From contig OZ024723.1 of NCBI GenBank assembly GCA_964016875.1, positions 16,170,957 to 16,234,956 of the forward strand: DNA of 64,000 nt, written 5' to 3'. This document shows positions 32,719 to 44,710 of this stretch, piece after piece. The notes beneath the pieces are model-generated. The model was given only the letters and a program-made list of their open reading frames with translations. It was not told the origin of the DNA and did not search any database. The translations under genes and the position numbers were made by a program. Position 1 is the stretch's first letter. The number at the start of each line of letters is the position of its first letter. The DNA is from Fallopia convolvulus. Lineage: Eukaryota; Streptophyta; Magnoliopsida; Caryophyllales; Polygonaceae.

Positions 32719-34941
32719 TCAAGTACGAAAAAAAACATCAAAATCAAGCGGCGGGATCATCATCCTCATCATCATGATCGTGACTTCCAGTACCACACCC
32801 CTGGCCGACCTATGGTGGGGCCACTGTCCTCCAAGATCAATAATAGATCTCTTAATGGCATTGCGCATATCAAGATCGACAACCATAGCATATGGTGCAA
32901 GATAACCTACAACCCGCTGCATGCACTATACATATAAGAAACATTTGTTAATGCAAAAAACATACCGACCTATTGCCGCAAACTTTAAAATAAAAACTAT
33001 TATCTGCTCCGCACTTAGTGGACTCACAAACATGTGAGTACGAGGCTCACACCATGCCATATAATCCGAGAAATAAGCCGACGGGTCATCCATCGCTAGA
33101 GGTCCCATGAGGTCTAGACTGATGGAGTGGAAGTTCTGTGCATCCCAAACCCACCGAGACATGTCATACTCCACTATGTAACTCCGTACGGCGGCTACTC
33201 ATGTGGCAGTGCGAGGCATGATAGGGGGACGTGGTATCTGCTGCACACGACGGTACTGCCTAGAGGCTCGATCAGGCATATACGGCTCTGAGATATCAAA
33301 ACAAGATATCACGCTGTGGAAAAGTGAAGGGGCTAGATTGTCGATGAAATCTAACTCTCCATACGGCGACCAGTCGACCTAATGCATAACATTTTTAATA
33401 TAGATTATCTAATAAACAAAACAATACTTATAAGGTGTATTTTTTATATACTTACATCTCTTGAAGTCATACGATCAAGCTCCGCTCTGAAGTTGCGCGT
33501 ACCATCAAGTGTCCCACCATCTCCCCGTCTCGCAACCCATGGTGCATCGCCTCCCCAATCCGGATCATCAACAAGGCGAAAAGCTAGGAAGTACAAGAAG
33601 ATCTATGCCTACATAGAAATTATAAGGGAATTAATGACTGTTTTTAATGTACAAAATTGAAAATATGGAATCCATCACTTACTTGTAAGAGTGTCGTCCA
33701 AACAGCCATCTGACGGGCGCCCACTCGTGTGCACTCACTGAGCCCTCAGTACATATAAGATGGCACGGCTGAACCCCAAGACATGCCCTCGAATGCCCTG
33801 ACATCTCGTACTAGGCCGATATATGAAAGGGGAATCCCATGTTGTGACTTGTTTGGAAATAATGTCGATGCCAATAGAAACAACAGAGAACTCGCCGCTG
33901 GAATAGTCGGATCATCCTCCTCACCGTGCAACTTCTCGCATACTTTCTTCAGCTTTGTGTGTGTTACCCCTCCCTTATCATAGTTGCTCTGAAACCACTC
34001 GCCATCTAACCCAAACAGATCAAGAAACTATGAAATTTGCAGATCACTCAACTCACCCTGTTTTAGTATCCTCTCATCAAGCGGAAGAGTAACAGCATCT
34101 CCATCAAGCGGAAGAGTAACATCAACTCACACTCGTCTCTGGCTGCCATCGCTTGATAAATGCCTCAATCAACGAAGTATGAATGTGGCAATACATGAGG
34201 TGTTGTAGATGAGCAAGTCCATTATCCCTAACTATGTCAATCCACCCACCGTCCCTAACCAACCACCACTTAGACAACTGGGAAGTACGTCCCTGAATCT
34301 TAAACCTAACACGCTCCTATACAATAATAATCCTAATAAGATCAAATGTATAAAAGGAGGGTAAGAAAAGTGTACACATAAATAACGTACCCGACCAGCC
34401 TAGATGTGGTTGGCTACATGCTCCTTGAAACCCAAAAGAAGCTCCGATATCTGCGGACCACCGGGTATAAGACCGATCAGGAACGGATGAATGTCAAGCA
34501 TGTCGGCACGTCTCCTACGTCCTTAGCTAGAGGAAGGACCAACTAGAGTCGCAAAAACTCCACCCCCTATAGCCTCGATTTGAGTATTGTCAGTCCGACC
34601 TCGGCTCTAGCACGAGACCGTGAAGGCTGACTCGCAGGTATCGACCGTCGAGCCTGACTCACGTGCGTCGACATCATAGCCTGACTCACGGGCATCAAAA
34701 TCGGAGCCTCTACCGCCTCATCCTCTGGCTCAACACTAGGAATCCTAGCAGGTTGTGAAGACTACCGAGGTAGGAGATGTCGACGTCCCCTAATATACAC
34801 CTGACTTGATGAACGAGCCTGCTCCTAGTCCACCGGCTCGGCGTGAATGTCACCTAGTCCCTCTATCTGAGGCTCTAGCTGCGACGCAGCCTGATCTCTC
34901 TGTGCATCTCTACGACGATGACAAATCGACCTATCTCTCAT
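32719..34941 (-). pseudogene. Plant mobile domain (MAIN-like) gene, decayed, multi-exon
   Basis: Proposed start at 34941 (MRDRSICHRRRDAQRD). Landmarks of the aminotransferase-like plant mobile domain appear in order: TSLIEAFIKRWQPET (about 34150), LFGLDGEWF, THTKLKKVCEKLHGEEDD, LLFLLASTLFPNKS, SWGSAVPSYMY (33780), then FRLVDDPDWGG, VDWSPYGELDF (33370), YMPDRASRQYRRVQQIPRPP (33260) and RWVWDAQNFHSISLDL. GT-AG introns separate some parts, for example around 33683-33610. Stops (after PSYMY, after QPETS) disable it. MAIN/MAIL proteins act in gene silencing, and related domains are carried by Mutator-like and gypsy elements, so this may be transposon cargo. Confidence 0.72.
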
Positions 34942-35790
34942 CTGAAACTAAAATAATAAAGCAGAAGAGACAATACACAATTTCTCAACAAAAGGAATAC
35001 AGAATCCAAAAGGTAGAAGGCATCTGGCCGTAACGGCCATATGTGACACAACCATTACGGCCATATATGATCTGGCCGTAACGGCTGGAAGCTCGTCGTC
35101 TTCGACGAGCGACGAGCTTTAGCTTTCTCTCCAATGGCGGTCCTCTGCCGTTACGGGGTCATTTTTAAACATGAAACCGACATTTTTAATGTAAATTTCT
35201 ATCCTTCTACTTCCTAATTTCTCCTTTTCATTCACGAAAACTAAACCCTAAACCCTAGATATGCTAAATCCTAATTTCAAAACTGAAATTGTAAGGAAAT
35301 CAGAAATTAAACATGAAAACATACCTTAATGTGGATGGTCTGTGTTGAAATGTCACCTCCTTAATCTTGCTTGTGTAAAAATTGAGTTTTGATTCTCTAG
35401 ATGTCAAGATTGTAAAGTAGAGAGAGTTGAGAGGGGTTGAGGAGTTGAGTGTGGAAAGAGAAGAGAGAAAGAGAGAAGGGTGGGTGAGGGTGTAATTTTT
35501 AGATTTTTTTATATAGGTGATGTACCATGAAAAATAAAGGGTGCTCTATAATGAAAGCCCCTAAAATAATAATAGTTTAATTAATTATTATAAGGAAAAG
35601 AGTCTCGTGTGAATGATTACTACTATGCGAAATAAAAATAAATCTCGGCTGTTCCTTTAAAAGAATCAATGCCCTGAATTAGACTTTCATTAAAGGGGGG
35701 TAAAAAACGACACACACATTTTTCTTGAATTATTCGTGTATTGTCAAATAAAACGTTTCTAGGGGACACGCGCATCCTATTCATTGATTT
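34942..35790. other. Gene-free stretch upstream of the mobile-domain pseudogene
   Basis: No ORF. It repeats the GGCCGTAACGGCC motif (35026-35038 and a variant at 35073-35085), and has a GC-rich hairpin at about 35091-35117 (GCTCGTCG and CGACGAGC arms). A GA-rich tract at 35400-35480 would suit a promoter, but I cannot fix a start site. Confidence 0.4.
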
Positions 35791-35793
35791 CGC

Positions 35794-36862
35794 ATTGGAT
35801 GTGCATCAAAACTAACTCTATGTGCATCAATACTAAGTGTTTGTGCATCGGTTTTATGATGCACATTGTGTATCAATTTTGAATTTTGAATTTTTTAACC
35901 TTTCAATTTTGTGTATGAAAACTATAGTTAGGTAGTTTTTGATGCACATACCATTCTTTTCGATGCACATACAGAATAACATGTGCTTTTTGGTTGTTTT
36001 GATGCACATATGGTTAGTTTTAATGTACATACATAATAAGACAAACTTTTGTGCATCAGTTTCACCTTAAATGTGCATTAAAACTAATTGTTTGTGCATT
36101 GATTTTGAATTTTTTTTAACATTTTGTTATGTGAATGAAAACTAAAGTGAGCTAGTGTTTATGAACATTTTGTCAGTTTCGATGAACATGTAAAATAGCA
36201 TGCATTGTTTGGCTCTTTTGATGCACATATGATTAGTTTTAATGTGCATACATATTTAGACACTTTTGTGCATCATTTTCACCTTGCATGTACATCAAAA
36301 ATAACACTATGTTCATCAAATGTAATTGTTTGTGCATCGCTATTTTGATGTACATTGTGCGTCGATTTCAAACTTTTTTATTTTTTTTACCTTATTTATG
36401 TGTATAAATAAGACTTTTGCATGTAGTTTAATTAATTTTGATGAGCATACCATTAGTTTCGATGCACATGCATGAATAAATGAATGTGTCGGTTATTTTG
36501 ATGCACATTCGACGAGTTATATGAGGCACAACAATAAATAAAGCATACTTTTTCGTGGTATTTTGATGCACAGAGATGTGATTTTGACGCACAATTAAGA
36601 TGCCAGTTTTGATGCACAATTTTTCATTTTTGATGCACATTCAAGCAGTTTTGATGCACATGCAAACAAAATGCACTATTTAATTATTTTGATGCACATA
36701 GGATAGAATTTTTTTATGCATAAACGACTAATTTTGATGCACAAAAACATATCTAATATGCCAATTCTGATGCACATTTAGCCTTTTTTTATGCACTTGC
36801 AACTAGTTTTGATGCACAAAAAATCAATTCTGATGCACAAAAAGCCAGTTTTGATGCACATC
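35794..36862. repeat. GATGCACA motif array
   Basis: At least 24 copies of TTTTGATGCACA or its complement TGTGCATCAAAA over 1.07 kb. Left of 36400 both orientations occur, inside about three larger units starting near 35795, 36068 and 36286. Right of 36430 only the GATGCACA orientation occurs, every 20-40 bp. No ORF. Dense subterminal motifs in both orientations are typical of the ends of CACTA, hAT or Mutator elements, where transposase binds; that reading is an inference. Confidence 0.85.
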
Positions 36863-37671
36863 GCGCGCGTTCTTTGTATTCATTTTTTCCCAAAAATTTA
36901 TCTGTGTCGTATGCTTCCCAAATTTAATTGAAATGATCCGCATCCTTGATCCTCCCCCATCCAACATCTTTTGTTCATTCATAATTTGCACATGGGCATC
37001 CATTCACACCTGAACCATACTCTTTTTTATAAGCCTAATAAAGATAATTAAGAAAGCCCATAAGATAACTAACTTAAAATAAATTCCTAATATATTGACA
37101 CCATACGAGCAATCCCAATCCCAGATAATAACATTCACGACCGCATCTATTGCGCCCCGAGTAAGAATGGATGGTTTTCAACACATTCAACGAGTTTTTT
37201 GGAAAATGAGCATTAATGGCATTCCTACCAAAGCAAGATTGAGAGAAAAGCATGTCACAATCCCTTGAGGTTGTATTATGTGCAACTGTACCAATGAAGA
37301 CACCATACATTATTTATTAAATGTCCATACACACTAAAAATAATAAAGAAAATCAACACATTTGTTGAGCAAACTCTAAGGAATTATAATATACATAATA
37401 AGGTACCAAAAATGTACTAAGCAACCTTTTCTGTTTGTTAGGGGAAAAAGAGTTTATTGTATTGGCAGTCTCCTGATGGAGCATTTGGCACCAACAAAAT
37501 AAATTGGTTTTCCAACAAACACCAAATGAATTTATACAAGACTCACCTTAATATATTAGGATACAATTGGAACAATGGGAGAGATCTAAACAATGAAATG
37601 AAGATGAGGACAATATTACAGGGTAGTCTTGAACCATCAAAATTACACTTTATAAATTTTTCTTGTGGTTT
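36863..37671. other. Gene-free interval before G3
   Basis: No supported gene. A 78-residue open frame at 37074-37310 (minus strand) has no recognisable domain and is probably fortuitous. No target duplication for G3 can be tested, because its right end is missing. Confidence 0.4.
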
Positions 37672-39010
37672 TGATGTCCGGCTTTTTAGTTATGTTTTTA
37701 GCGTGTGTTTTTATGTGTTTAAGTCCTTTTCTTTGGTTTTGTGTTTTGTTTTGAGTCATTTGTGTAGGTTTGCCTATTTGCTTGATATATGGAGTCTACA
37801 TAAGCTTTGGTGGTGTTTTTGTAGGTTTTTGAAGCTATGCCAAAGCGTTTTTAGGAGTTGAGAGAAGATCAAGAAGAAGTGGAAGCAGAACAAAGCCAAG
37901 AAAGAGGAGAAAAATCGAGTTCAAGCCAAGAAGGAAGTTCAGAAGTTCGTTACCGACCCCACATGACACATTAGAAGAAGAATCGAGGCAAAAACGAAGG
38001 CTAACGACCCCACTACCGAGGTATGCTCTCAGTTACGAGGCTGGTACCGAGGCAGTAGGGTCAGTACCGAGGGTATTGGGGTCGGTATTGATGCACTCAA
38101 AGGAAAGAGAGTCGAAAGAAATTCAGAAAAAACCCTACCGACCCTGACGGGGTCGGTACTGAGGACACCGTGTCGGTAGGGGACGATCCGAGTCGGCGCA
38201 ATTAAAGATATTTCATCCCTTTTAGATAGTTTCCTTAGGATATTTATCTTGTTAGATTTATTTCCTTAAGGGTAGCTTTGTTTTAGAGGACCACAATTTT
38301 AATGTGAATACTCTTGTCTTAACTTTGTTTTAGAGGACCACGGTTTTAAGTTTGCAAGTTAGAGAGAAGAGCCGAGTTTGGTTTGGAGAACGATTTTTCG
38401 GATTCCATTGTGAGTTTTATTTTAAATTGAATATAATCATTTTTCATGATGACTTGTTAGTAGTTCTTTTCTTTCTAAGGTTAGGGTTAACACAACAATG
38501 GTTGTGCATGTTTTCCTTTGATCATGATTTAATTGTTTTTATCCATGAATCTATTCTCATCTTCTTGAAACCTTGAAACGAAAGTAGAAAAGAAATTTCT
38601 CGTTCATAGTTGAAGCGAAAGCGAAAACTATGAATCAGAATAGTCAATTAGGGTTTTGAAACGAAAGCTGATCAATCCTAGTTGAAGCAAAGAGATAGAT
38701 AGACAAGTATGTTGATTTAACGAAAGTTGGTTGATTTACTTGCATAGTTGACGAAAGTTAACGACTTTATGTGATAAAAGTGTGATCTTTGTGTTTCATT
38801 GGCGTTGAAATGCATAATTGTTGTTGTGGTGATACCTAAACCTTAAAATTCTCTCTTGAATTAATAAAGATCCAACCTTTTGCTATTACTTGCGCTCTAA
38901 GTAAAACAAAACTTGATATTGACTCTCTTCCGTGGACGAACCTGACTCTGCTATACTCAGCGGGGTCTTGATTTATAAATTTATTTGTTTGTCAAGAAAC
39001 CCTTACAACA
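37672..39010 (+). repeat. G3 5' LTR
   Basis: 1339 bp, TGATGTCCGG..TTACAACA, aligned with the G2 LTRs. Palindromic modules at 37950-38190 (for example TACCGACCCTGACGGGGTCGG). Confidence 0.87.
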
Positions 39011-39013
39011 AAT

Positions 39014-39104
39014 TGGCGCCGTTGCCGGAGATCGAACCCGGGTCACCCGCATGACAGGCGGGAATACTTACCACTATACAACAAATTGGCGTCGTTGCTG
39101 GATA
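39014..39104 (-). other. G3 primer site with copied tRNA-Asp and second primer site
   Basis: TGGCGCCGTTGCCGGAGA, then the rest of an antisense tRNA-Asp up to about 39082 (GTC anticodon, GGCGGGAATACTTACCACTAT), then a second site TGGCGTCGTTGCTGGATA at 39087-39104. Here the 5' end of the tRNA (TTGTTGTATAGTGG on the minus strand) is better preserved than in G2. Confidence 0.88.
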
Positions 39105-39337
39105 GATTTCAATAGTGCCAAGTTTTGTTCTTTTAGAATTTTTCGGGATCACTGTCGAGTCGTTACCGACCCTCTCTGGATCGATATCGACCTTGTCGAC
39201 AAAACCCTAGTTCTTTTCAGTTTTCGGGATCATTATAGGCATCGGTACCAATGCCCTTGGCCTCGGTAACGACCCCCTTCAGCGGAACCCGTCTTGTTTT
39301 TTAATTTCATTTCTATTTTTGTTTTTGCTTTTGGTTA

Positions 39338-40606
39338 ATGCCATCTGGAGGACACCGGCTTGTCTTTGATTCAGTAGTTGATTCTAAACTCGAGCGATCT
39401 TTTCATCGCCGATTACGAGAGAACAGAGCAATGGATGGACTAGAGCAACAATTGGATAAACATCGCTTACAGATGGAAGCAATGGAGCGGGCTAGAGATG
39501 CCGAAGCCGCAGTTGCGCGGCGTGAAAGGGAAATCGTTACCCGTCTACAAGAGCAACTGAATGCTATCTCCAAAAATGCAAAGCAATACATGCACCCGGA
39601 AATGAGGGTGCCAGAATCGGCGATACTGCTCCCTAAGATAGACAAAGCTTTTGAGATCAAGTCTCAATTCATATCCTTAATCAAGCGATCTCAATTTGAG
39701 GGGAAACCCACTGAATGCCCTATTGAGCATGTTAAAATTTTTACTGATTTATGTGATACAATTGATGTTGATGGTGTGTCACTAGAATATGTGCTCTTAA
39801 AGGCCTTTAAGTGGTCCCTTATAGGTAAAGCACTAAGTTGGTTAGAGAGCCTGCCTCTAAGATCGGTCACTACGTGGAGGACTTTGCATGAATTGTTCAT
39901 GCCTAAGTTCTTTCCACCAGCAAAGACGACGGAGCTTAGAAAGCGCATCACTTCTTATCACCAGTTGCATGATGAAACTTTTGTAGAGACATGGGAGAGA
40001 TTCAAGGAGCTCTTGAGACAATGCCCCACGCATGGGCAACCACCATATGTGCTCCAAGAGATCTTCTTCCAGGGTATCAGCGCTGCAACAAAGGACCATA
40101 TTAACCTACACACAGATTGTGGGTTTATTGAGATGGATCATGATGATGCATGGGCATTGTTAGACCAGCTGACTAACTATGACGCCATGTACGGTACCCA
40201 ACAAGCCAAGCCGCCAACAAGGAAGCTATATGAGCCACAAGCGGCCGAGGTAGACCCTGATGTCAAGTTTCAATTCATGCAAGACGAGATTAATAAGCTA
40301 AAAAAGCAGGTAAGTTACTTTAAATCATCTCAGTCTTGTCAAGAAAGCGGGTCTCAAGCCCATGCTACTTTTGTCTGCATTAACTTGCAACAGGTTCGTG
40401 CTGCTGAGACATATGAAGAAGCTAATTATATGAGAGGTCCCTATAGGAACCAAGCAAACAATTCTTATGTAGAGAGGAATAACACTAAGCCCAACTGGGC
40501 AATTGTACACAAGGCCAAGGGAGCCAACCTCCTCAGCAAGAACAACAGGTTCCTCCTTACAGACCTCCGGGCTATCAGGAGCCACCTTCATGGGTACAAG
40601 GGCTAG
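39338..40606 (+). CDS. G3 gag
   Basis: 422 residues from 39338 (MPSGGHRLVFDSVVDS), without internal stops. N-terminal coiled coil (residues about 30-80, LEQQLDKHRLQMEAMERARD); gag core (residues 95-300) with LEYVLLKAFKWSLIGKALSW, FFPPAKTTELRKRITSYHQL, ETFVETWERFKELLRQCPTH, YVLQEIFFQGISAATKDHI; CQESGSQAHATFVC near residue 335, in which the second zinc cysteine is serine. The last about 35 residues are out of frame after a shift near 40495. Best-preserved gag of the family; it would form particles if paired with enzymes in trans. Confidence 0.85.
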   Translation: MPSGGHRLVFDSVVDSKLERSFHRRLRENRAMDGLEQQLDKHRLQMEAMERARDAEAAVARREREIVTRLQEQLNAISKNAKQYMHPEMRVPESAILLPKIDKAFEIKSQFISLIKRSQFEGKPTECPIEHVKIFTDLCDTIDVDGVSLEYVLLKAFKWSLIGKALSWLESLPLRSVTTWRTLHELFMPKFFPPAKTTELRKRITSYHQLHDETFVETWERFKELLRQCPTHGQPPYVLQEIFFQGISAATKDHINLHTDCGFIEMDHDDAWALLDQLTNYDAMYGTQQAKPPTRKLYEPQAAEVDPDVKFQFMQDEINKLKKQVSYFKSSQSCQESGSQAHATFVCINLQQVRAAETYEEANYMRGPYRNQANNSYVERNNTKPNWAIVHKAKGANLLSKNNRFLLTDLRAIRSHLHGYKG

Positions 40607-42265
40607 AAGAGGGTATTAATGGAGTCAACAACAAAATTAATGACGTCCACAACAAGATTGATGGAGTCTGAGCTGCCCTAAATACCCAAATTAAAGGTGT
40701 ACAAGCACAGCTGGGAGATCTTGAATCATGGAAGAAAAACGTCAATTCCCAACTTGGCAACCTTGCTGCACAGATTCCAAGACCTCAAGGGCAGTTACCG
40801 GGCCGTCCCGAGGAAAACCCTAGAGGCCAAATAGCAGCCATACACCTAAGGAGCGGAAAACAGTTGCCTGTTCGAGCTGAGCCCAAGACAACAGAGCTTG
40901 ACAGTGAAGGAAACGGCCTAGTTGACATCGTTACCGACCCCACCAGGGTCGATAACGACCATCCAGGCTAGATAAGTCCTCTCTACCAACCCCCCTCTCA
41001 GTTATGAGGTCCCTACTGACCCCCCTAGGGTCGGTACCAACCCCTCTCATATGCCGACAAACCCTCTTGTCGACTCGGTAGAGCCACAACTCGGGCCCGT
41101 TTTGGCTCCGAGTCCGGCAAAGACTCTTCCTTTCCCTTCTAAAAAGTCCAAGGACTCCACAGAAGGAAAGTTTAGGCATTTTGTGAAGGTTATCCATGGC
41201 TTAAATATAACTATTCCATTCGTTGAGGCCCTAAGCGAAATGTCGGCTTACACTAAATTCTTGAAAGAGATCTTGTCTGGGAAGAGATCAATGTCTGAAC
41301 TAACTGATGAGGTCCGTTCTTTGGAGCTCCTTGAAAAGCTAGGCGACCCAAGTAAGTTTGCTATTACAATTGGTATTGGAGCTTATCGTTTCAAAGCTTT
41401 GTGTGATCTACGTGCCAGCGCAAGTCTTCTACCGCTTTCCATTTGGTCTAAGACCAATTTGGGACCGTTGGAACCGGTGAATATGAAGCTTTACATGGCG
41501 GATGGATCATGTGTGAAGGCAACTGGAGTCATTGATGATGTTCCTGTCCAAGTGGGCAAATTCTTTGTCCCCAACGATTTCACTGTTATGGAGATGCCAT
41601 AAGATCTACTAGTGTCTATCATCCTTGGTAGACCATTATTATCCACAGTTGGGGTAAGAGTTGATGTTAGGAAGGGACTCCTAACTTTTGATATTGGGGA
41701 GGAGGTGGTTGAATTCCGCTTCAATTCTTCCATTAATGAGACCGTCACTACAGAGATCAAGATGCTCCATATCTACTCGGAGCCCGACAATGCTAAGCCG
41801 GTCAATGACTCCCATCCAAGAAAAGCACCTAATGCTAAACGAGGTCGTTGAGAGCAGTAACGAGGGGCCTACCGACCCTGACGAGGTCGGTATCGACCCT
41901 TCTCTGAGGGTAAATCACAATACTAGAGGCATATTCAGGCACATTATCGAGGTTCCTCCTAACCCAGTGGGGTCGGTAACGACCCACACCACTTCGGTAA
42001 CGACCCCCTCTTTGAGAGGCCTCGGTGAGTTTGCTTGCCCTGATTTGATAAATCTGGTAATGACTTTTCTACATCCCATCCTACTATACATGCTATGAAA
42101 GGGTCGAAACCCCCTTGGTTGGCGGATTTTACTAACCCTATTGTAGGAATTCCATGCGTACTTATGGAAGATAGAGGACAACATCTTATGGATAGGAGCT
42201 TTGAAGCCTTTTCGGCGGAAAGTCGACAAGGTCGGAGGAAAGCCGCCCTAGTCAAACCAAGGTAA
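40607..42265 (+). pseudogene. G3 gag linker, protease and C-terminal tail
   Basis: KNVNSQLGNLAAQIPRPQGQ, then modules of GGTCGGTACCAACCC type with indels, then from 41051 NITIPFVEALSEMSAYTKFL and the protease. In the active site the expected D-L-G-A reads LCDLRASASLLPLS: the glycine is arginine. A TAA at 41600 replaces a glutamate codon before LVSIILGRPLLST. After 41851 the frame is shifted, then EDRGQHLMDRSFEAF leads to the stop at 42263. Active-site change and stop both predict no activity. Confidence 0.85.
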
Positions 42266-42702
42266 GTCATGTCTAGCTATAGACATTAAATTTAGCGCTT
42301 ACGGGAGGCAACCCACTTTAGCTTTTAGTTTGTAAGTTTCTTGTTGCTAGCTTTCTCTTAAGTTGTTTTTAGGTTAGTTAGTGTAGTCGGGATAGATGTT
42401 TTTATGAGTGACTCAGGTACTAAAAGTTAAGGAAGACGTGCTATGATGGAGAAGAAACTGATTGAGGACACTTGGTACCGGATGCAACAACAAAGAAAAA
42501 TCAGTATACAAGCAGTTAGGTTCCGTAACGACCCCCACAGGGTCGATATCGACCCCTACAAGAACTACAAAAAATTCTGCGCACTCAATGATTACTTATC
42601 TTCTTCGACAGCTTCAGGTTTTGTTTTGTGAGTTCCCTTTTTCTTTTCCCTTTCTATCATTATGTCTTTTACAATAAGGACATTGTTTTGTTTAAGTATG
42701 GG
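42266..42702 (+). promoter_or_regulatory. G3 3' non-coding region, interrupted
   Basis: Starts with the conserved block (GACATTAAATTTAGCGCTTA, GGGAGGCAACCCA at 42304-42315) and carries one palindromic module at 42525-42555. Ends at the first polypurine module, where G4 inserted. Confidence 0.75.
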
Positions 42703-43504
42703 TGATACGATCATCCTTAGTTGATTCACTGTGCGACAGATTGGCTCTAAGAAACCGGTAACCTTGATGGAATAAGTTGAATTCAACTCGGGGAAACCAG
42801 CAGCAGGGTCGGTACCGAGTATGTGAGTTCGGTACCGAGAGGATTCGAACGGATGATGCGGAAGAAGATGGATGATTTTGATGGGAAATTCGAAGTGATA
42901 TGGACTCTCAAAGTTAGATTTAACTCACCAACGTTGAGAGAACTGGGACTTTGGATATGGCACACCAAGTGTTCTTGATCGATTGATATCACACACAATC
43001 TACTCAAGAAAGCGACCTTCAAAGAGATGTCTTTTGCATTCAGCAAAACGAGAGTTTTTCATCATATTCAAAGGTCAAAATGAAACAACACAAGGGAGGG
43101 CCTTTTAAGCTCCTAGGGTCGTCCCACCACTAAAGCATTAAACATAAAGTTAATTCAAAGCATTCAAAATTGTAATAAAGATGTCTATCCCACAACACAT
43201 AACTCTTGGCATTCAAACACAAATCGGTACTAAGGCCTGCAGCTCGGTACCGAGGAAGCTGAAGAGGAGAAACCGGCGCTGGCACAGTAAGGAAGTCCGC
43301 CAGCTCGGTAACGAACCCTAAGGGTCGGTACCGAGGGTCATTGGCTCGGTAGCGAGAGCCTTCTGGACTTGACGGTGCAGTGTCTTCGCCATTGAACGAG
43401 TAATACGCATCTCCGGCTCCTCTAGCTCTTGCTTCTCGTCCTCGGTGTCCTCCTTGTCGTCCCGGCTTGGCTCGGTGAGATCTTGACGGGAAGGATTCAC
43501 ATCA
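42703..43504 (-). repeat. G4 3' LTR and polypurine tract
   Basis: 802 bp, TGATGTGAATCC..GATCGTATCA, preceded by the polypurine tract GAAGGGGGGAGGA (43505-43517). The flanking ATGGG (42698-42702) is the presumed target duplication, but the partner is not in the window. The LTR holds CTCGGTACCGAG-type modules at 42809-42840 and 43300-43350. Confidence 0.8.
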
Positions 43505-43775
43505 TCCTCCCCCCTTCAGAAGGATTCGACCCCGAATTTTGCACGTAGTCCTCTTCACCGGAATCGCCCACCAAGTAAGGCTGAAGGTCAGCCACATTAA
43601 ACACATCATGGATACCCATTTCCGGTGGAAGCTCCAAACGGTAAGCATTGTTGTTGATCTTCTCAAGTACTTGAAATGTTCCATCTGCCCGTGGTTTCAA
43701 CTTGGAGTTTCTACATGAGGGAAACCGTTCCTTGCGGAGGTGCACCCACACCAAGTCACCGGGCTCTAAAATCAA
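43318..43775 (-). pseudogene. G4 polyprotein C-terminus running into the LTR
   Basis: PGDLVWVHLRKERFPSCRNS, KLKPRADGTFQVLEKINNNA and FNVADLQPYLVGD form the GPY/F-type module at the end of gypsy integrases. An SEGGRMM stop at the polypurine tract is a one-base shift away from the continuation in the LTR (MNPSRQDLTEP, then MRITRSMAKTLHRQVQKAL). The RSMAK motif is usual in the tail of plant gypsy polyproteins. Confidence 0.8.
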
Positions 43776-43799
43776 CTCCTTGCATCCCTTATTGTGGTG

Positions 43800-44672
43800 T
43801 CACTCATATTGCGCCGTGTACTTCTCAAGCTGCCTCCTAGTGTCCTCATGCAACCGCTTCACATAATCCGCTAACTTCTTTCCCACCTGGCTAAAACCAT
43901 CAACAATGGGATTCTTACCATAAGCGACTTCGAATGGTGTCTTCTTGGTCGCCGAGTGGGTAGTGCGGTTATATGCAAACTCAATGTAAGGAAGACAATC
44001 TTCCCACCTGCGGATGTTAGCTTTCAAAACAACACGGAGCAAGGTGCCAAACGACCTATTCACTACTTCGATTTGACCATCCGTTTGCGGATGACAAGTA
44101 GTGGAATAAAGTAACTTGGTGCCTAACTTGGCCCACAAGGTCCTCCAAAAATGGCTAAGGAATTTGACATCCCTATCCGACACTATAGTTTTGGGAAGAC
44201 CAACTAGACGCACAACATGATTGAAAAACAAGGACGCCACGTTCGTAGCATCGTCGGTTTTGTGACACGTAATGAAGTGTGCCATCTTACTAAACCTATC
44301 AACGACTACAAGAATGGAATCACTTCCCCGTTTAGTCCTAGGAAGACCTAACACAAAACCCATAGATAAGTCTTCCCAAGGTTCTTGGGGAATGGGTAAA
44401 GGAGCATAAAACCCTTGGGGGCTAGTTCTAGATTTAACTTGTGCACAAGTAGCACAAGAGGCACACAATTTTTCGACGTCCCTAAGCATTTGCGGCCAAT
44501 AGAAGTGTTCCTTCAAGGCTTGCAAAGTCTTAGCAACGCCGAAATGACCCATAAGGCCACCACCATGTGCTTCTTGCACTAATAGGTGTCGGATTGAACC
44601 CCCAGGGACGCTTAGCTTAGCACCCTTCATAAGATATCCGTCATGAAGGAAAAATTGATCTTTACTTCCCAC
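43800..44672 (-). pseudogene. G4 integrase
   Basis: 290 residues. H-H-C-C zinc domain (HLLVQEAHGGGLMGHFG, CASCATCAQVK), then catalytic core: EDLSMGFVLGLPRTK (first D), VSDRDVKFLSHFWRTL (second D), QTDGQIEVVNRSFG (E), WEDCLPYIEFAYNRT. All catalytic residues are present. The frame is separated from RNase H by a shift at about 44712 and stops at 43800; the next module is in another frame. Confidence 0.9.
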
Positions 44673-44710
44673 GGTACTACATTCATCATAGATATCCTTG
44701 AAATCAAGGT

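Larger units (their letters stand above)
37672..42702 (+). mobile_element. G3: Athila-like gag-protease element, 3' part lost
   Basis: 5' LTR 37672-39010, primer region with copied tRNA-Asp, the longest intact gag of the family, protease, and the start of the 3' non-coding region, which is cut at 42702 by G4 just inside the first polypurine module (TTTAAGTATGGG). Its remaining 3' region and 3' LTR do not reappear before the mitochondrial-type DNA. Confidence 0.88.

Noticed and set aside
35794..36862. Possible CRISPR-like array
   Set aside because: Repeats are only 8-12 bases, in both orientations with irregular spacing, and the context is plant DNA.
37074..37310. 78-residue ORF on the minus strand
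   Set aside because: No domain, no neighbour, no promoter. Compatible with chance in AT-rich DNA.
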